The position numbers were made by a program, and so were the translations under genes. From Corynebacterium kefirresidentii (GTDB lineage Bacteria; Actinomycetota; Actinomycetes; Mycobacteriales; Mycobacteriaceae): DNA of 64,000 nucleotides. The stretch covers positions 1 through 64,000 of the forward strand of contig NGUZ01000010.1 of NCBI GenBank assembly GCA_002154655.1, in the 5' to 3' direction. Positions 35,681-43,610 of this stretch are shown one piece after another; positions within the stretch are counted from its first letter, which is position 1; each line of letters begins with the position of its first letter. The notes beneath the pieces are model-generated. The model was given only the letters and a program-made list of their open reading frames with translations, did no database searches and was not told the origin of the DNA.

Positions 35681-36571
35681 TTAGACCCAGTAGCTGACGC
35701 GGAAGCGCCACTTGCGCATGACCAAGCCGGCGATGAGCAGGCCGAGCACGGTGCAGCCGATAACGATCCACCAGTGGTAGGCGGCTACCGGCTCACCGAT
35801 CATGGGTGCGCGGACGATTTCTAGGTAGTGATAGAGCGGGTTAATCTCCGCGATGCGGGCTCGCCCGGCCACAGCACCGCCTTGATCCTTCAGAGTATTG
35901 GTCATCCACACAATCGGGGTGACGTAGAACAAGAGCTGGGTTAAAGCCTCCAGCAGCGGGGCTACGTCACGGAAGCGGGTGGCAATGATGCCAAAGAACA
36001 TCGTGACCCACACGCCGTTGACCAACAACAACGCCAAGCCTGGGATAAAGAGGAAGAACTCCCAACCCAGACTGCGCGGGAAGATGAGGATAAGCAACAG
36101 CCAGATGATGAGGTTATGGCCCAAAAATAAGGTTTGGCGCCACACCAGGCGGTAGACGTGCACCGAAAGAGGGGCGGGAAGCTGTTTAATCAAGCCCTCA
36201 TTATCAATGAAGACGGTGGAGCCTTCCTTGATGCAGCCCGAAATGAAGGTCCACATAATAAGGCCCACGGTGACGTGGGGGAGGAACTCCGCAACGGGAA
36301 TCTGGAAGAGCATGGAGTACAAAAGGCCCAAGGCGAGGGCCATCACGCCGGTGGCGATGGTGATCCAAAACGGGCCCAGGACAGAGCGGCGGTAGCGCTG
36401 CTTAATATCTTGAATACCCAGTTTGAACCACAGCTCGCGCTGCTGTGCACCCTGCGCAAGGTCCGCGAAGGCGGCCTTGAGGGTCTCGGACTGGGACGCT
36501 GGGGTGGCCTCGCCGTCTGGCTGGGAGGTCATGCGGGCGATATCAGCGCGCAGTTGATTGTTATCTTGCAC
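35681..36571 (-). CDS. wzm: Galactan/O-antigen exporter permease Wzm
   Basis: A membrane subunit of about 296 aa with six hydrophobic segments (ABC-2 type): LGPFWITIATGVMALALGLLY, VTVGLIMWTFISGCI, LVNGVWVTMFFGIIATRFRDV and a C-terminal VIGCTVLGLLIAGLV. The N-terminal cytosolic part has ELWFKLGIQDIKQRYRRS, typical of this group. GTG 36571 is preferred because TAGGGT (36579-36584, minus strand) sits 7 nt upstream; ATG 36532 is the shorter alternative. wzt follows 46 bp downstream. Confidence 0.88.
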   Translation of the reverse strand: MQDNNQLRADIARMTSQPDGEATPASQSETLKAAFADLAQGAQQRELWFKLGIQDIKQRYRRSVLGPFWITIATGVMALALGLLYSMLFQIPVAEFLPHVTVGLIMWTFISGCIKEGSTVFIDNEGLIKQLPAPLSVHVYRLVWRQTLFLGHNLIIWLLLILIFPRSLGWEFFLFIPGLALLLVNGVWVTMFFGIIATRFRDVAPLLEALTQLLFYVTPIVWMTNTLKDQGGAVAGRARIAEINPLYHYLEIVRAPMIGEPVAAYHWWIVIGCTVLGLLIAGLVMRKWRFRVSYWV

Positions 36572-36744
36572 GCTCAACACCCTAGCGCGCGGGCTGGGCA
36601 AACGGGAACTACACGCCGCTAGCCTGCGAAAACGGCCGTATTCAGCGAAAATCCAGATTTGGGAAACTTGGGCCAAACGCGTATACAGTAGGGAATCGAC
36701 CGCCACTGAGTGGCGATGCCTAGCGCGAAAAAGAAGGGACCGAA

Positions 36745-38001
36745 ATGCCAGCAGGAGCTTCGGCGCACTATGACGTATTCAGTGTGCGCGGTTTATATAC
36801 CGGGCTATCTGATGGTTGGACCTACCTTAACGCGCACGCGGTTCCCCAGATTTCTGAGCGAGTAGCCTCCGGCGTGGCCCGCTCTTTCCGTATGTCTACC
36901 GCGGTGGCGCCCCAGGAAGGGCCGGGTGGCGCCCACTCTGCCACACCCGCGCCGGGGCGCTTGGAAGGAGATGGGAATTACACCGCTGCGCGCATGGCCG
37001 TAGCGGATCTGACCGGTTCCAAAGCAGACCGCGTGGTGCTCGGTCCCTCCCTGCCGGTTCTTTACCAGTCCTTGGCGCATGCGGCGCGCCCGCTTTTACG
37101 CAGCAATTCCTCACTAGTGCTCTCAAAGCTGGACCCGCCTTCCCTGTATTCAGCATTTTCTGAGGTCAAAGCAGAAACCCGCTGGGCCCAGCCAGACTTA
37201 GGCACGGGTGAGTTGCCGGGGTTCCAATTCGCCGAGCTTGTCGACGGCTCCACGCGACTTGTCGCTTTCTCTGCCGCCCACGAGCTTTTGGGTACGGTCT
37301 CCCCGACGACTGAGATCATAGACACCGTGCATGAACGCTCTCGCGCCTGGACGCTTCTCGACGTCTCTGCGATCGCCCCCTACCGCCCCATCAACTTCGA
37401 TGAGCTCGGTGCCGATATCTTGGGTCTCGACCTTGGTCTGCTGGGCGGCCCGCAGCTAGCGGCCTTGGTATTCCGCGATACCCGTATGTTCCGCCGCCTC
37501 GATGCCCTTGATCCGGTGCATGCCAGCAAGGGCGCTCGCAAGCTGGAAACGCCAATTTCCTCTGGCCTGGCCGGCGGTGTCGGACCACTCGTGGACCATC
37601 TTGCCGCCCTCGCCGGTGGGGAGAATGGCTCCCGCCGCAAGCGCCTGCGCACCTCTATGGATGCGCTTAGCGCCTACCTCGAGGACCTGCGCGGGGACCT
37701 TTATTCCTTCTTGAGCACCTTGCCTGCCGTGCACATCCTCGGAGTGACAGGAGAGGCGGCCGCAGGCGCATCCGATGATCGCCTGCCGCGCCTTACCTTT
37801 GCTGTGAAGGGCGTTCCGGCGGAGACCGTGTACAAGCGCCTCTTTGATAATGGATTAGTCACCACGCTTGCCCCACAGACCCCGTTGCTTACGGAGATGG
37901 GCGTGGAGGAAATCGGCGGCGCCGTTACCGTTTCGCTTGGCCCCTTCAACACTTATCACGACGTCGAACACCTCACCCGTGTTGTAGCCTCACTGGCTTA
38001 A
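36745..38001 (+). CDS. Class V aminotransferase-like protein lacking the PLP lysine
   Basis: A 418-aa protein with the cysteine desulfurase/class V aminotransferase fold: VARSFRMSTA, YTAARMAVADLTG, an HELLGTVSPTTEI segment and LLDVSAIAPYRPI in the Asp-binding strand. Where active family members have a Ser-x-His-Lys, this one reads ILGLDLGLLGGPQLAALVF, with no lysine (about residues 224-242). The mycobacterial counterpart beside the same ABC exporter (Rv3778c) also lacks it in my recollection, so the family may have a non-PLP role. Its stop codon overlaps the convergent oxidoreductase stop by 3 nt. Confidence 0.75.
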   Translation: MPAGASAHYDVFSVRGLYTGLSDGWTYLNAHAVPQISERVASGVARSFRMSTAVAPQEGPGGAHSATPAPGRLEGDGNYTAARMAVADLTGSKADRVVLGPSLPVLYQSLAHAARPLLRSNSSLVLSKLDPPSLYSAFSEVKAETRWAQPDLGTGELPGFQFAELVDGSTRLVAFSAAHELLGTVSPTTEIIDTVHERSRAWTLLDVSAIAPYRPINFDELGADILGLDLGLLGGPQLAALVFRDTRMFRRLDALDPVHASKGARKLETPISSGLAGGVGPLVDHLAALAGGENGSRRKRLRTSMDALSAYLEDLRGDLYSFLSTLPAVHILGVTGEAAAGASDDRLPRLTFAVKGVPAETVYKRLFDNGLVTTLAPQTPLLTEMGVEEIGGAVTVSLGPFNTYHDVEHLTRVVASLA

Positions 38002-38969
38002 GCGGTAAGCACCAGGGTGCCGGTGACTTCACCGCTGTCGAGTGCAGCGTGGGCGCGGGCGGCGTCGGCAAGCGGGTAAGTGGCGTGCAACGCATGCTTT
38101 ACTCGGCCGTCCTCCAACATGGGCCAGACATTTTCTACTGTGCCCGCCACAATCTGCGCTTTGTCTTCTAGATCGCGGGCGCGCAGCGTCGTCCCTTGGA
38201 TAGTCAGGCGCTTGGGCAGCATGGCTCCTAGATTGATTTCCGCTTTGGTGCCGCCCTGCATGCCGATAATGATGAGCTTGCCATCCTTGGCTAGGCACTT
38301 CATATTCTTTTCTAGGTACTTTGCACCGATGATGTCCAAAATAACATCGCAGCTTCCCTTTAACTCTTCTAAGAAGTCCTGCTCCTTATAGTTGATGAGG
38401 ATGTCGGCGCCCAGCTCGCGGCAGCGATCCAATTTCTCTTGCGAACCGGCCGTTACCGCCACTTCTGCTCCTAGCGCCTTGGCTACCTGGATGGCAAAAG
38501 TACCAATGCCACCGCCTCCACCATGGATGAGTACACGCTGGCCTTCGCGCAGGCCCGCCTCGATGCCTAGGCTGGACCACACGGTGCATCCGACCTCGAC
38601 TACCGCTGCGGTTTCTGCAACGCTAAACCCTTTGGGTACGGGAAGTAGCTGCCCCTGCGCAACCGCAACGTATTCGGCATAGCCGCCACCAGCGAGCAGG
38701 CAGCCTACCTCGGTGCCTACCTCCCAGTCGGTATCCCCGGCATCCACGATGGTGCCTGCTGCTTCCAAGCCCAAGATTTCCGACGCCCCCGGAGGTGGCG
38801 GATAAGCTCCCATCGTCTGCAGAATATCGCCGCGGTTAACGCCTGCCGCCTGCACCTTGACCAGCACCTCGCCCGGCTGGAGCTGGGGAACCGCGACCTC
38901 TTGGAGTTCTAGGGACCGGCGCTCATGGGGATCGGTCTGGACAATTGCCTTCATTTTTCCTGTAGTCAT
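37998..38969 (-). CDS. NADPH:quinone oxidoreductase-like (zinc-free MDR)
   Basis: A 323-aa medium-chain dehydrogenase/reductase: GVNRGDILQTMGAYPPPPGA N-terminal domain, Rossmann motif VLIHGGGGGIGTFAIQVAK, and a C-terminal YPLADAARAHAALDSGEVTGTLVL. It matches the PIG3/QOR group; substrate unknown. A zinc site is not evident. TAGATT 6 nt upstream of ATG suggests a leaderless start. It corresponds in position to Rv3777 beside the aminotransferase-like gene. Confidence 0.85.
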   Translation of the reverse strand: MTTGKMKAIVQTDPHERRSLELQEVAVPQLQPGEVLVKVQAAGVNRGDILQTMGAYPPPPGASEILGLEAAGTIVDAGDTDWEVGTEVGCLLAGGGYAEYVAVAQGQLLPVPKGFSVAETAAVVEVGCTVWSSLGIEAGLREGQRVLIHGGGGGIGTFAIQVAKALGAEVAVTAGSQEKLDRCRELGADILINYKEQDFLEELKGSCDVILDIIGAKYLEKNMKCLAKDGKLIIIGMQGGTKAEINLGAMLPKRLTIQGTTLRARDLEDKAQIVAGTVENVWPMLEDGRVKHALHATYPLADAARAHAALDSGEVTGTLVLTA

Positions 38970-39119
38970 AGGCCCAATCTAACGAACCTGGTGTGTCCTG
39001 CGCTACGAAAAATGCTGTATTTCAGCATTGCAGGTGGATTTTTGGGAAACCAGGCCATCTATTTAGTACACTGACTAAGTTGCTTCGTAGGCAAGAAGAG
39101 TGCCTTCGATATACAACGT

Positions 39120-39206
39120 GGAGACGTGGCAGAGTGGCCGAATGCACCGGTCTTGAAAACCGGCGAGGTAATACCTCCGCGGGTTCAAATCCCGCCGTCT
39201 CCGCCA
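39120..39206 (+). tRNA. tRNA-Ser (UGA anticodon)
   Basis: Acceptor GGAGACG (39120-39126) pairs with CGTCTCC (39196-39202), discriminator G and encoded CCA (39204-39206). The anticodon arm CCGGT-CTTGAAA-ACCGG places TGA at 39154-39156. A long variable arm (GCGAGGTAATACCTCC region) is typical of class II serine tRNAs. Confidence 0.95.
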
Positions 39207-39558
39207 ACGTCTTAATTTATGGCTCGGCGATACCTCGGTAGCTTCTGGCTCACGCTAGGAGTTACCGTTTTCTCGTTTTACTTATGTGCGGATATCCCGG
39301 GAAGCCTCACCCTGGATGGTGTTAACCCGAACTTGGTCATGGCGGGGCACCGGAAAAACGGCTTGGGGTAAAAACCTGCTTCTTTTGGTGCTGCGGCGTT
39401 TCATACCGGGGGATGATGCGCCTGCTGCGGCGTTTCATATCGGGGGATGATGCGCCTGGTGCGGCGCAGACTTAATCTTGGAAATGTACAGGGCAAGTGA
39501 GATGTGATTGTGATCAAGCTCTGTAGCGAAGATAAAAATTACTCGGCGAAAGGACACC
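39207..39558. other. Spacer with 34-bp tandem repeat
   Basis: No gene is supported. Two near-identical 34-bp units (39389-39422 and 39423-39456; unit starts TGCTGCGGCGTTTCATA) differ by one base, and a partial third follows (39457-39466). The repeat may be a protein site array or replication-slippage product. An AAAGGA ribosome site for the next gene is at the end of the stretch. Confidence 0.45.
39389..39466. repeat. Tandem direct repeat, two 34-bp units plus partial
   Basis: Units share CTGCGGCGTTTCATA, then C or T, then CGGGGGATGATGCGCC. Two full copies without spacers rule out a CRISPR array. The function is unknown; the repeats lie about 180 bp after tRNA-Ser. Confidence 0.7.
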
Positions 39559-39813
39559 ATGAGCACTTCGGAGTTTTACCTAGCAGCAGCGGAATCTACT
39601 AACCCTAACGATACGTGGTGGTTCCTCGGGTTCCTTCCCATCTTTTTGCTCGTCGCGTTCTGGATAGCGGCCTTAATTTCTATCATTTCTTCTGGGTACA
39701 CGCTTGCAGCGAAGGTGCTCTTTATCGTCGCTACCTTCACACTGCCCTTCTTAGGACCGCTTATCTGGTTCCTCTTTGTTCGCGGAAAAGAAGACAAGAA
39801 TAGAAGGGTCTAG
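39559..39813 (+). CDS. PLDc_N-type small membrane protein
   Basis: An 84-aa protein with two hydrophobic helices (FLPIFLLVAFWIAALISII and VLFIVATFTLPFLGPLIWFL). It ends in the basic RGKEDKNRR. The second-helix pattern PFLGPLIWFL resembles the short PLDc N-terminal domain found in many actinobacterial membrane proteins, often linked to phospholipases but without catalytic residues here. Role unknown. AAAGGA lies about 6 nt before ATG. Confidence 0.7.
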   Translation: MSTSEFYLAAAESTNPNDTWWFLGFLPIFLLVAFWIAALISIISSGYTLAAKVLFIVATFTLPFLGPLIWFLFVRGKEDKNRRV

Positions 39814-39834
39814 ACGGCTCGCCGTGGGGGCGCG

Positions 39835-40842
39835 TTAACACGCTCCTTGTTGTTCCAACCACGCGTTAATGCCGCCACGCAGGGAAACCACCTGTGAGTA
39901 TCCGCGCTCGCGCAGAGCGTGGACGGCTTGGGCGGAGCGGATGCCGCTGGCGCAATATATAACGGCTACCTCGCCCGGTGCGATATCGGGGTTTTCACCG
40001 GCGAGGATGCGGTTGAGGGGAAGATGCGCTGAATTAGGAATGGTGGACCGGGCGCGCTCGGGGTCGGTGCGGACATCGATAAGCATGGCGTGGGCAGGGA
40101 TCTCGCGGACCTCGGGGGCATCGTCCGGCTGGGTAGGCTCCGCCCCGGTGGAACGGATGGGGATATATTCCCACGTCCCAGAAAGGGCCTCGTAGTAGCC
40201 GAGCGTGCCCATAAGCGGGGTGCCGACGCCGGTAATGATTTTTAAGGCTTCCAAGGCCATCGCGGATCCCACCACGCCGACGATCGGCCCCAGAACGCCG
40301 GCCTGAGAGCACGAAGGAACCTCGCCTGGGGCAGGGGCAGTGGGAAAGACATCCTCGTACACGGGGCCCTTGCCCGACCAAAAGACGCTCATTTGCGCAT
40401 CGAATCCCAAGATAGAGGCCCAAATGTGCGGAATGCCCAAGCTATGGGCGGCCCAAGAGCACAGGTAGCGGGCGTCGAAATTATCCGTGCCATCGAGGAG
40501 CACGTCGCAGCCGCGCAATTGCTCGAGGGCGGTGGCCGTTTCGAGGCGACCATGGCAGGTGATGTCCACCTCCGGATTGAGCGCACGGACGGCGGCCGCG
40601 GCGGAATCAGTCTTCGGCGTGCCGATGGCCGCGGTGGTGTGGATGACTTGGCGGTGAAGGTTAGAGGGGGAGACCACGTCGTCGTCGAAAAGCGAAATGC
40701 GGCCTACGCCCGCGCCAGCTAGGTAAAGCAGGGCGGGGGAACCCAAGCCGCCGGCCCCGATAACCGCTACGTGGGCTTGAGCGAGCTTGCGCTGTCCCTC
40801 CTCGCCCCAGAGCGCTTCTTGGCGGGCATAGCGGATGCTCAT
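39835..40842 (-). CDS. moeB: MoeB-like adenylyltransferase with C-terminal rhodanese
   Basis: A 335-aa E1-like protein that should adenylate the C-terminal Gly of MoaD before thiolation. The nucleotide-binding motif GAGGLGSPALLYLAGAGVG is near residue 30, with DDDVVSPSNLHRQ and LLDGTDNFDARYL following. A rhodanese domain (from ~250; DVRTDPERAR, VIYCASGIRSAQ with a candidate persulfide Cys) provides sulphur transfer. The fusion is common for MoeZ/MoeBR proteins of actinobacteria. It overlaps moaE by 4 bp in the Moco gene block. Confidence 0.88.
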   Translation of the reverse strand: MSIRYARQEALWGEEGQRKLAQAHVAVIGAGGLGSPALLYLAGAGVGRISLFDDDVVSPSNLHRQVIHTTAAIGTPKTDSAAAAVRALNPEVDITCHGRLETATALEQLRGCDVLLDGTDNFDARYLCSWAAHSLGIPHIWASILGFDAQMSVFWSGKGPVYEDVFPTAPAPGEVPSCSQAGVLGPIVGVVGSAMALEALKIITGVGTPLMGTLGYYEALSGTWEYIPIRSTGAEPTQPDDAPEVREIPAHAMLIDVRTDPERARSTIPNSAHLPLNRILAGENPDIAPGEVAVIYCASGIRSAQAVHALRERGYSQVVSLRGGINAWLEQQGAC

Positions 40843-41300
40843 TCCAGACCCACCCAGTTAGTGGAGCCATCGCCGTGGCTTTGTTCCTTCCAGATGGGCA
40901 CTTCTGCCTTGACGCGATCGGCGCATTCTTCGGCCGCGCGGAAGGCATCGCCGCGGTGCGCGGCGGCCGCAACTACGGCAAAGGCCAGGTCGCCGACCTG
41001 AAGATCCCCCGTGCGGTGAGCGGCCCAGAGGCGCACCGGATGGCTGGAGGAGACGGCGTCGGTGATGTCCTGCAGCTTCTCTGGCGCGGAAGGGTGGGCG
41101 CTATAGGAAAGAAGGGTGACATTCGGCCGTCCGCCATCATGATCGCGGACGACGCCTTCAAAGGTGACAACGGCACCCATGGCGGCCGTGGCGGTCTCTT
41201 CCTTGGCAGCGGCAAGGTGGGATTCAAGGGGCTGATCGCTCAAAAGCGTGCCAATGGTGCAGCCGGTCTGTTCGGCCACATAGGAGGGATCAGTGCTCAT
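40839..41300 (-). CDS. moaE: Molybdopterin synthase large subunit
   Basis: A 153-aa MoaE. It combines with thiocarboxylated MoaD to convert precursor Z to molybdopterin. Typical features: VVTFEGVVRDHDGG, LLSYSAHPSAPEKLQDI, RLWAAHRTGDLQVGDLAFAVVAAAAHR and the C-terminal KAEVPIWKEQSHGDGSTNWVG. The first ~30 residues are an extension. Overlaps with moeB and mog point to one transcript. Confidence 0.92.
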   Translation of the reverse strand: MSTDPSYVAEQTGCTIGTLLSDQPLESHLAAAKEETATAAMGAVVTFEGVVRDHDGGRPNVTLLSYSAHPSAPEKLQDITDAVSSSHPVRLWAAHRTGDLQVGDLAFAVVAAAAHRGDAFRAAEECADRVKAEVPIWKEQSHGDGSTNWVGLE

Positions 41301-41769
41301 GTACTCCTTCTAACATATCGACGATCGGAACAATTAATTTATCCAAAACTGCACAGCCGTCTTTTACCCCGCCGGTGGAACCAGGCAGCGTCATAGCAAA
41401 GGTGGAGTCATTAACACCGGCAATCGCGCGGGAAGCCACCGCGGTGGGCACGCTTTCCAAGCCTCTCTGCCAGAAGGCCACTGCGATGCCAGGCAGCTCG
41501 CGGGTGATATGCGGCGCGACAGCCTCTACCGTCTTGTCATCTTGGGTCAGACCGGTGCCACCAGAGGTTAGGATGACCGAGGGTTCTTCGGCGAAGGCGG
41601 CAGCAACGGTGGCGGCAATATCGGCATCGGGGACGATGCGTGCAGCGGGGCAGTCAAAGCCCTTGCGTCGCAGGAAATCTACCGCGATAGGGCCGGATCG
41701 GTCCTCGTAGATACCCGCGGCGGCGCGAGTAGAGGCGACGATGACGATGGCGGTGCGCTGTGGGCTCAT
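41290..41769 (-). CDS. mog: Molybdopterin adenylyltransferase (MogA/MoaB type)
   Basis: A 159-aa protein of the MogA/MoaB family that adenylates molybdopterin before molybdenum insertion. The family hallmark LTSGGTGLTQDDKTVEA is near residue 70, and LPGSTGGVKDGCAVLDK lies toward the end. The gene is overlapped by moeA upstream and moaE downstream, so all belong to one operon. Confidence 0.9.
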   Translation of the reverse strand: MSPQRTAIVIVASTRAAAGIYEDRSGPIAVDFLRRKGFDCPAARIVPDADIAATVAAAFAEEPSVILTSGGTGLTQDDKTVEAVAPHITRELPGIAVAFWQRGLESVPTAVASRAIAGVNDSTFAMTLPGSTGGVKDGCAVLDKLIVPIVDMLEGVHEH

Positions 41770-42902
41770 AGTGGGTAGACCTCAACTTCTTGGCCTTCCG
41801 CAAGGCGTTGGCCGGCAGGGATGCGGATGAGATGGGTGGCGTCGGCCGCTTGGGCGAGCAGATGGGAGCTGGCACCACCGAGGATATGGGCGTGGGAATC
41901 GACGCGCCCACGGCGAAATTGGTCCTTGCATGGGAGGCCTTCGATGCCTGCCGCGAGCGGAACGCGGAATGGCTCCGGAGCCCAGCCCAGTGCCGGGGCC
42001 ACGAAGAGGCGGAAACTTACCAACGTGGAAATGGGATTTCCCGGCAGACAGATCACCGGCGTGCCGTGGAAAGCAGCGATACCCTGTGGCCCGCCAGGCT
42101 GCTGATCCACATGACCAAACCAGCCATCGAGCACTTGGCGTACTACTTCAAACTTCCCAGCAGAGATTCCGCCCGAGGTAATGATGGCGTCTGGGTGATG
42201 CTGCGCAATGGCTTCTGTCAAAGCGTGGGTTAAGGCCTGCGGGTCATCATCGGTGGTGATAAAGCCCGCGACGTCGATGCCGGCGCGGTGGGCCAATGCC
42301 GTCAATAACGGCGCATTGGCGTCAGGAATGGCGGCGCTACCACTGCCAATCTCTGCTCCGCCGGTGCAGATGAGGATCCGGGCGGGGCGGTAGACCTCCA
42401 CCTCGGCGATGCCTTGGGAAGCAAGGGCAGCCAAGCGGACCGGCGTGAGCTTATCGCCCTGGGCCGCCAGGAGGGCGCCTTCTTCTAAGTCCGAGCCGGC
42501 GCGGCGTATAAATTGTTCCGGCTGGGTCTCCGGCACGGTGACATGGTCACCCGGGGCGAGGAATTCTTGTGGTTCGCAGTGCTCAATGGGCACGATGGCT
42601 GCAGTTCCTTCCGGAACTTTGGCACCAGTCATGATGGGGCAGGCCGCGTTGAGTGAGCCGTGGAGCACTTGGGCGGGCTCTGTACCGGCGGCGATGGTGG
42701 GGCCTACCTGGTAAGTCCCGGCCGCACACTGGGGAAGGGCGTAGCCATCCATTTGTGAATTATCAAAGCGCGGGGAAGGGAAATCAGCGCGGATATCCGC
42801 AGCTAAGACCATATCCTGTGCCTGATTAAGGGCCACGGTGGTTACGTGACGTACGGGCAGGGCCGCGGCGACCTCGCGCGCGTGGGTTTCAGGTGTGCGC
42901 AT
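41766..42902 (-). CDS. moeA: Molybdopterin molybdenumtransferase
   Basis: MoeA inserts molybdate into adenylated molybdopterin. The ~378-aa protein shows FDNSQMDGYALP, a central PDAIITSGGISAGKFEVV and FHGTPVICLPGNPISTLVSF, plus a C-terminal domain with HLLAQAADATHLIRIPAG. Start ATG 42902 is preferred over the longer frame because TAAACT (42910-42915, minus strand) lies 7 nt upstream. It heads moeA-mog-moaE-moeB and is divergent from moaD. Confidence 0.92.
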   Translation of the reverse strand: MRTPETHAREVAAALPVRHVTTVALNQAQDMVLAADIRADFPSPRFDNSQMDGYALPQCAAGTYQVGPTIAAGTEPAQVLHGSLNAACPIMTGAKVPEGTAAIVPIEHCEPQEFLAPGDHVTVPETQPEQFIRRAGSDLEEGALLAAQGDKLTPVRLAALASQGIAEVEVYRPARILICTGGAEIGSGSAAIPDANAPLLTALAHRAGIDVAGFITTDDDPQALTHALTEAIAQHHPDAIITSGGISAGKFEVVRQVLDGWFGHVDQQPGGPQGIAAFHGTPVICLPGNPISTLVSFRLFVAPALGWAPEPFRVPLAAGIEGLPCKDQFRRGRVDSHAHILGGASSHLLAQAADATHLIRIPAGQRLAEGQEVEVYPL

Positions 42903-42960
42903 GACGGCTAGTTTACCCACGGTCTCGACACGGCAGGGGTGCGTAGGCATAGTAGAAGGC
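42903..42960. promoter_or_regulatory. Divergent moeA/moaD leaderless promoters
   Basis: TAAACT on the minus strand (42910-42915) and CATAGT on the plus strand (42948-42953) are each 7 nt from the start codons of moeA and moaD. The -35 elements lie within the 58-bp gap or the opposing genes. No molybdate-type operator is recognised. Confidence 0.5.
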
Positions 42961-43221
42961 ATGTTGACCGTTCACTATTTCGCTGCCGCACGCGCCGCCG
43001 CGGGGGTGGCTTCTGAGCAGGTAGACGCCCCCGCCACCTTGGGTGATCTGGTGGCGCAGCTGGGCAAGGACCATACCGGCACCACTGCGGCCGGCATGAG
43101 CCTAAAAGAAGTGTTGGGGCGCTGTAGCTTTCTTATCGACGGCGCTGGGAACACCGCCATGGATTCTCCCCTGGCCGGCGTGACCCGCGTGGACGTGTTG
43201 CCGCCTTTTGCGGGCGGCTAA
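42961..43221 (+). CDS. moaD: Molybdopterin synthase small subunit
   Basis: An 86-aa ubiquitin-like MoaD. Begins MLTVHYFAAARAAAG and ends VDVLPPFAGG; the C-terminal Gly-Gly is the site of adenylation and thiocarboxylation. Divergent from moeA. Its TAA shares three bases with the TAG of the convergent holin-like gene, so transcripts from both must run past each other. Confidence 0.92.
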   Translation: MLTVHYFAAARAAAGVASEQVDAPATLGDLVAQLGKDHTGTTAAGMSLKEVLGRCSFLIDGAGNTAMDSPLAGVTRVDVLPPFAGG

Positions 43222-43610
43222 TCGCGCTGGCGCAGCGGACTGGTAAAGAAATTAATGACGCTGCTGACAATGGACAGCACGATGGCGCCGATAATCGCGG
43301 CGCCCCAAGAGTCGATGACAAGGTGGCCAATCCCGAGGTCAAGCGTATTGAGCGCCCACTCCACGATGATGAGCGCTGCGCCGTTTATGACGAGGGAGAA
43401 AAGCCCGAGTGTCAGGCACGTCAGCGGTGCGCCGAGGATGCGCAGCACCGGCGTGACTACGGCATTAATGATGATGAAGACGATGGCAATGGCGATGAAA
43501 TTTCCGGTTTCGGCCGGGCTGATGGAGATTCCGGGAATGACAGTGACCACGGCCCACAGCGCCACTGCGATGGCAAAGACGTTCAGGGCGAAGTTAATAA
43601 GCGATCGCAT
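43218..43610 (-). CDS. Phage holin-like family IV membrane protein
   Basis: A 130-aa protein of the PF04020 type (four membrane segments: LINFALNVFAIAVALWAVV, FIAIAIVFIIINAVVTPVLRI, CLTLGLFSLVINGAALIIVEW, WGAAIIGAIVLSIVSSVI). Despite the holin name it is a widespread chromosomal protein of unknown function; no phage genes surround it. Directly follows the aminotransferase start-to-stop unit: its ATG (43608-43610) abuts the stop of the upstream gene on the minus strand, so they form an operon. Confidence 0.8.
   Translation of the reverse strand: MRSLINFALNVFAIAVALWAVVTVIPGISISPAETGNFIAIAIVFIIINAVVTPVLRILGAPLTCLTLGLFSLVINGAALIIVEWALNTLDLGIGHLVIDSWGAAIIGAIVLSIVSSVINFFTSPLRQRD

Noticed and set aside
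39389..39466. CRISPR-like repeats
   Set aside because: Repeat units are directly adjacent without spacers, only two full copies, and no cas genes.
43218..43610. Prophage holin
   Set aside because: The family is a common chromosomal membrane protein and no phage genes surround it.
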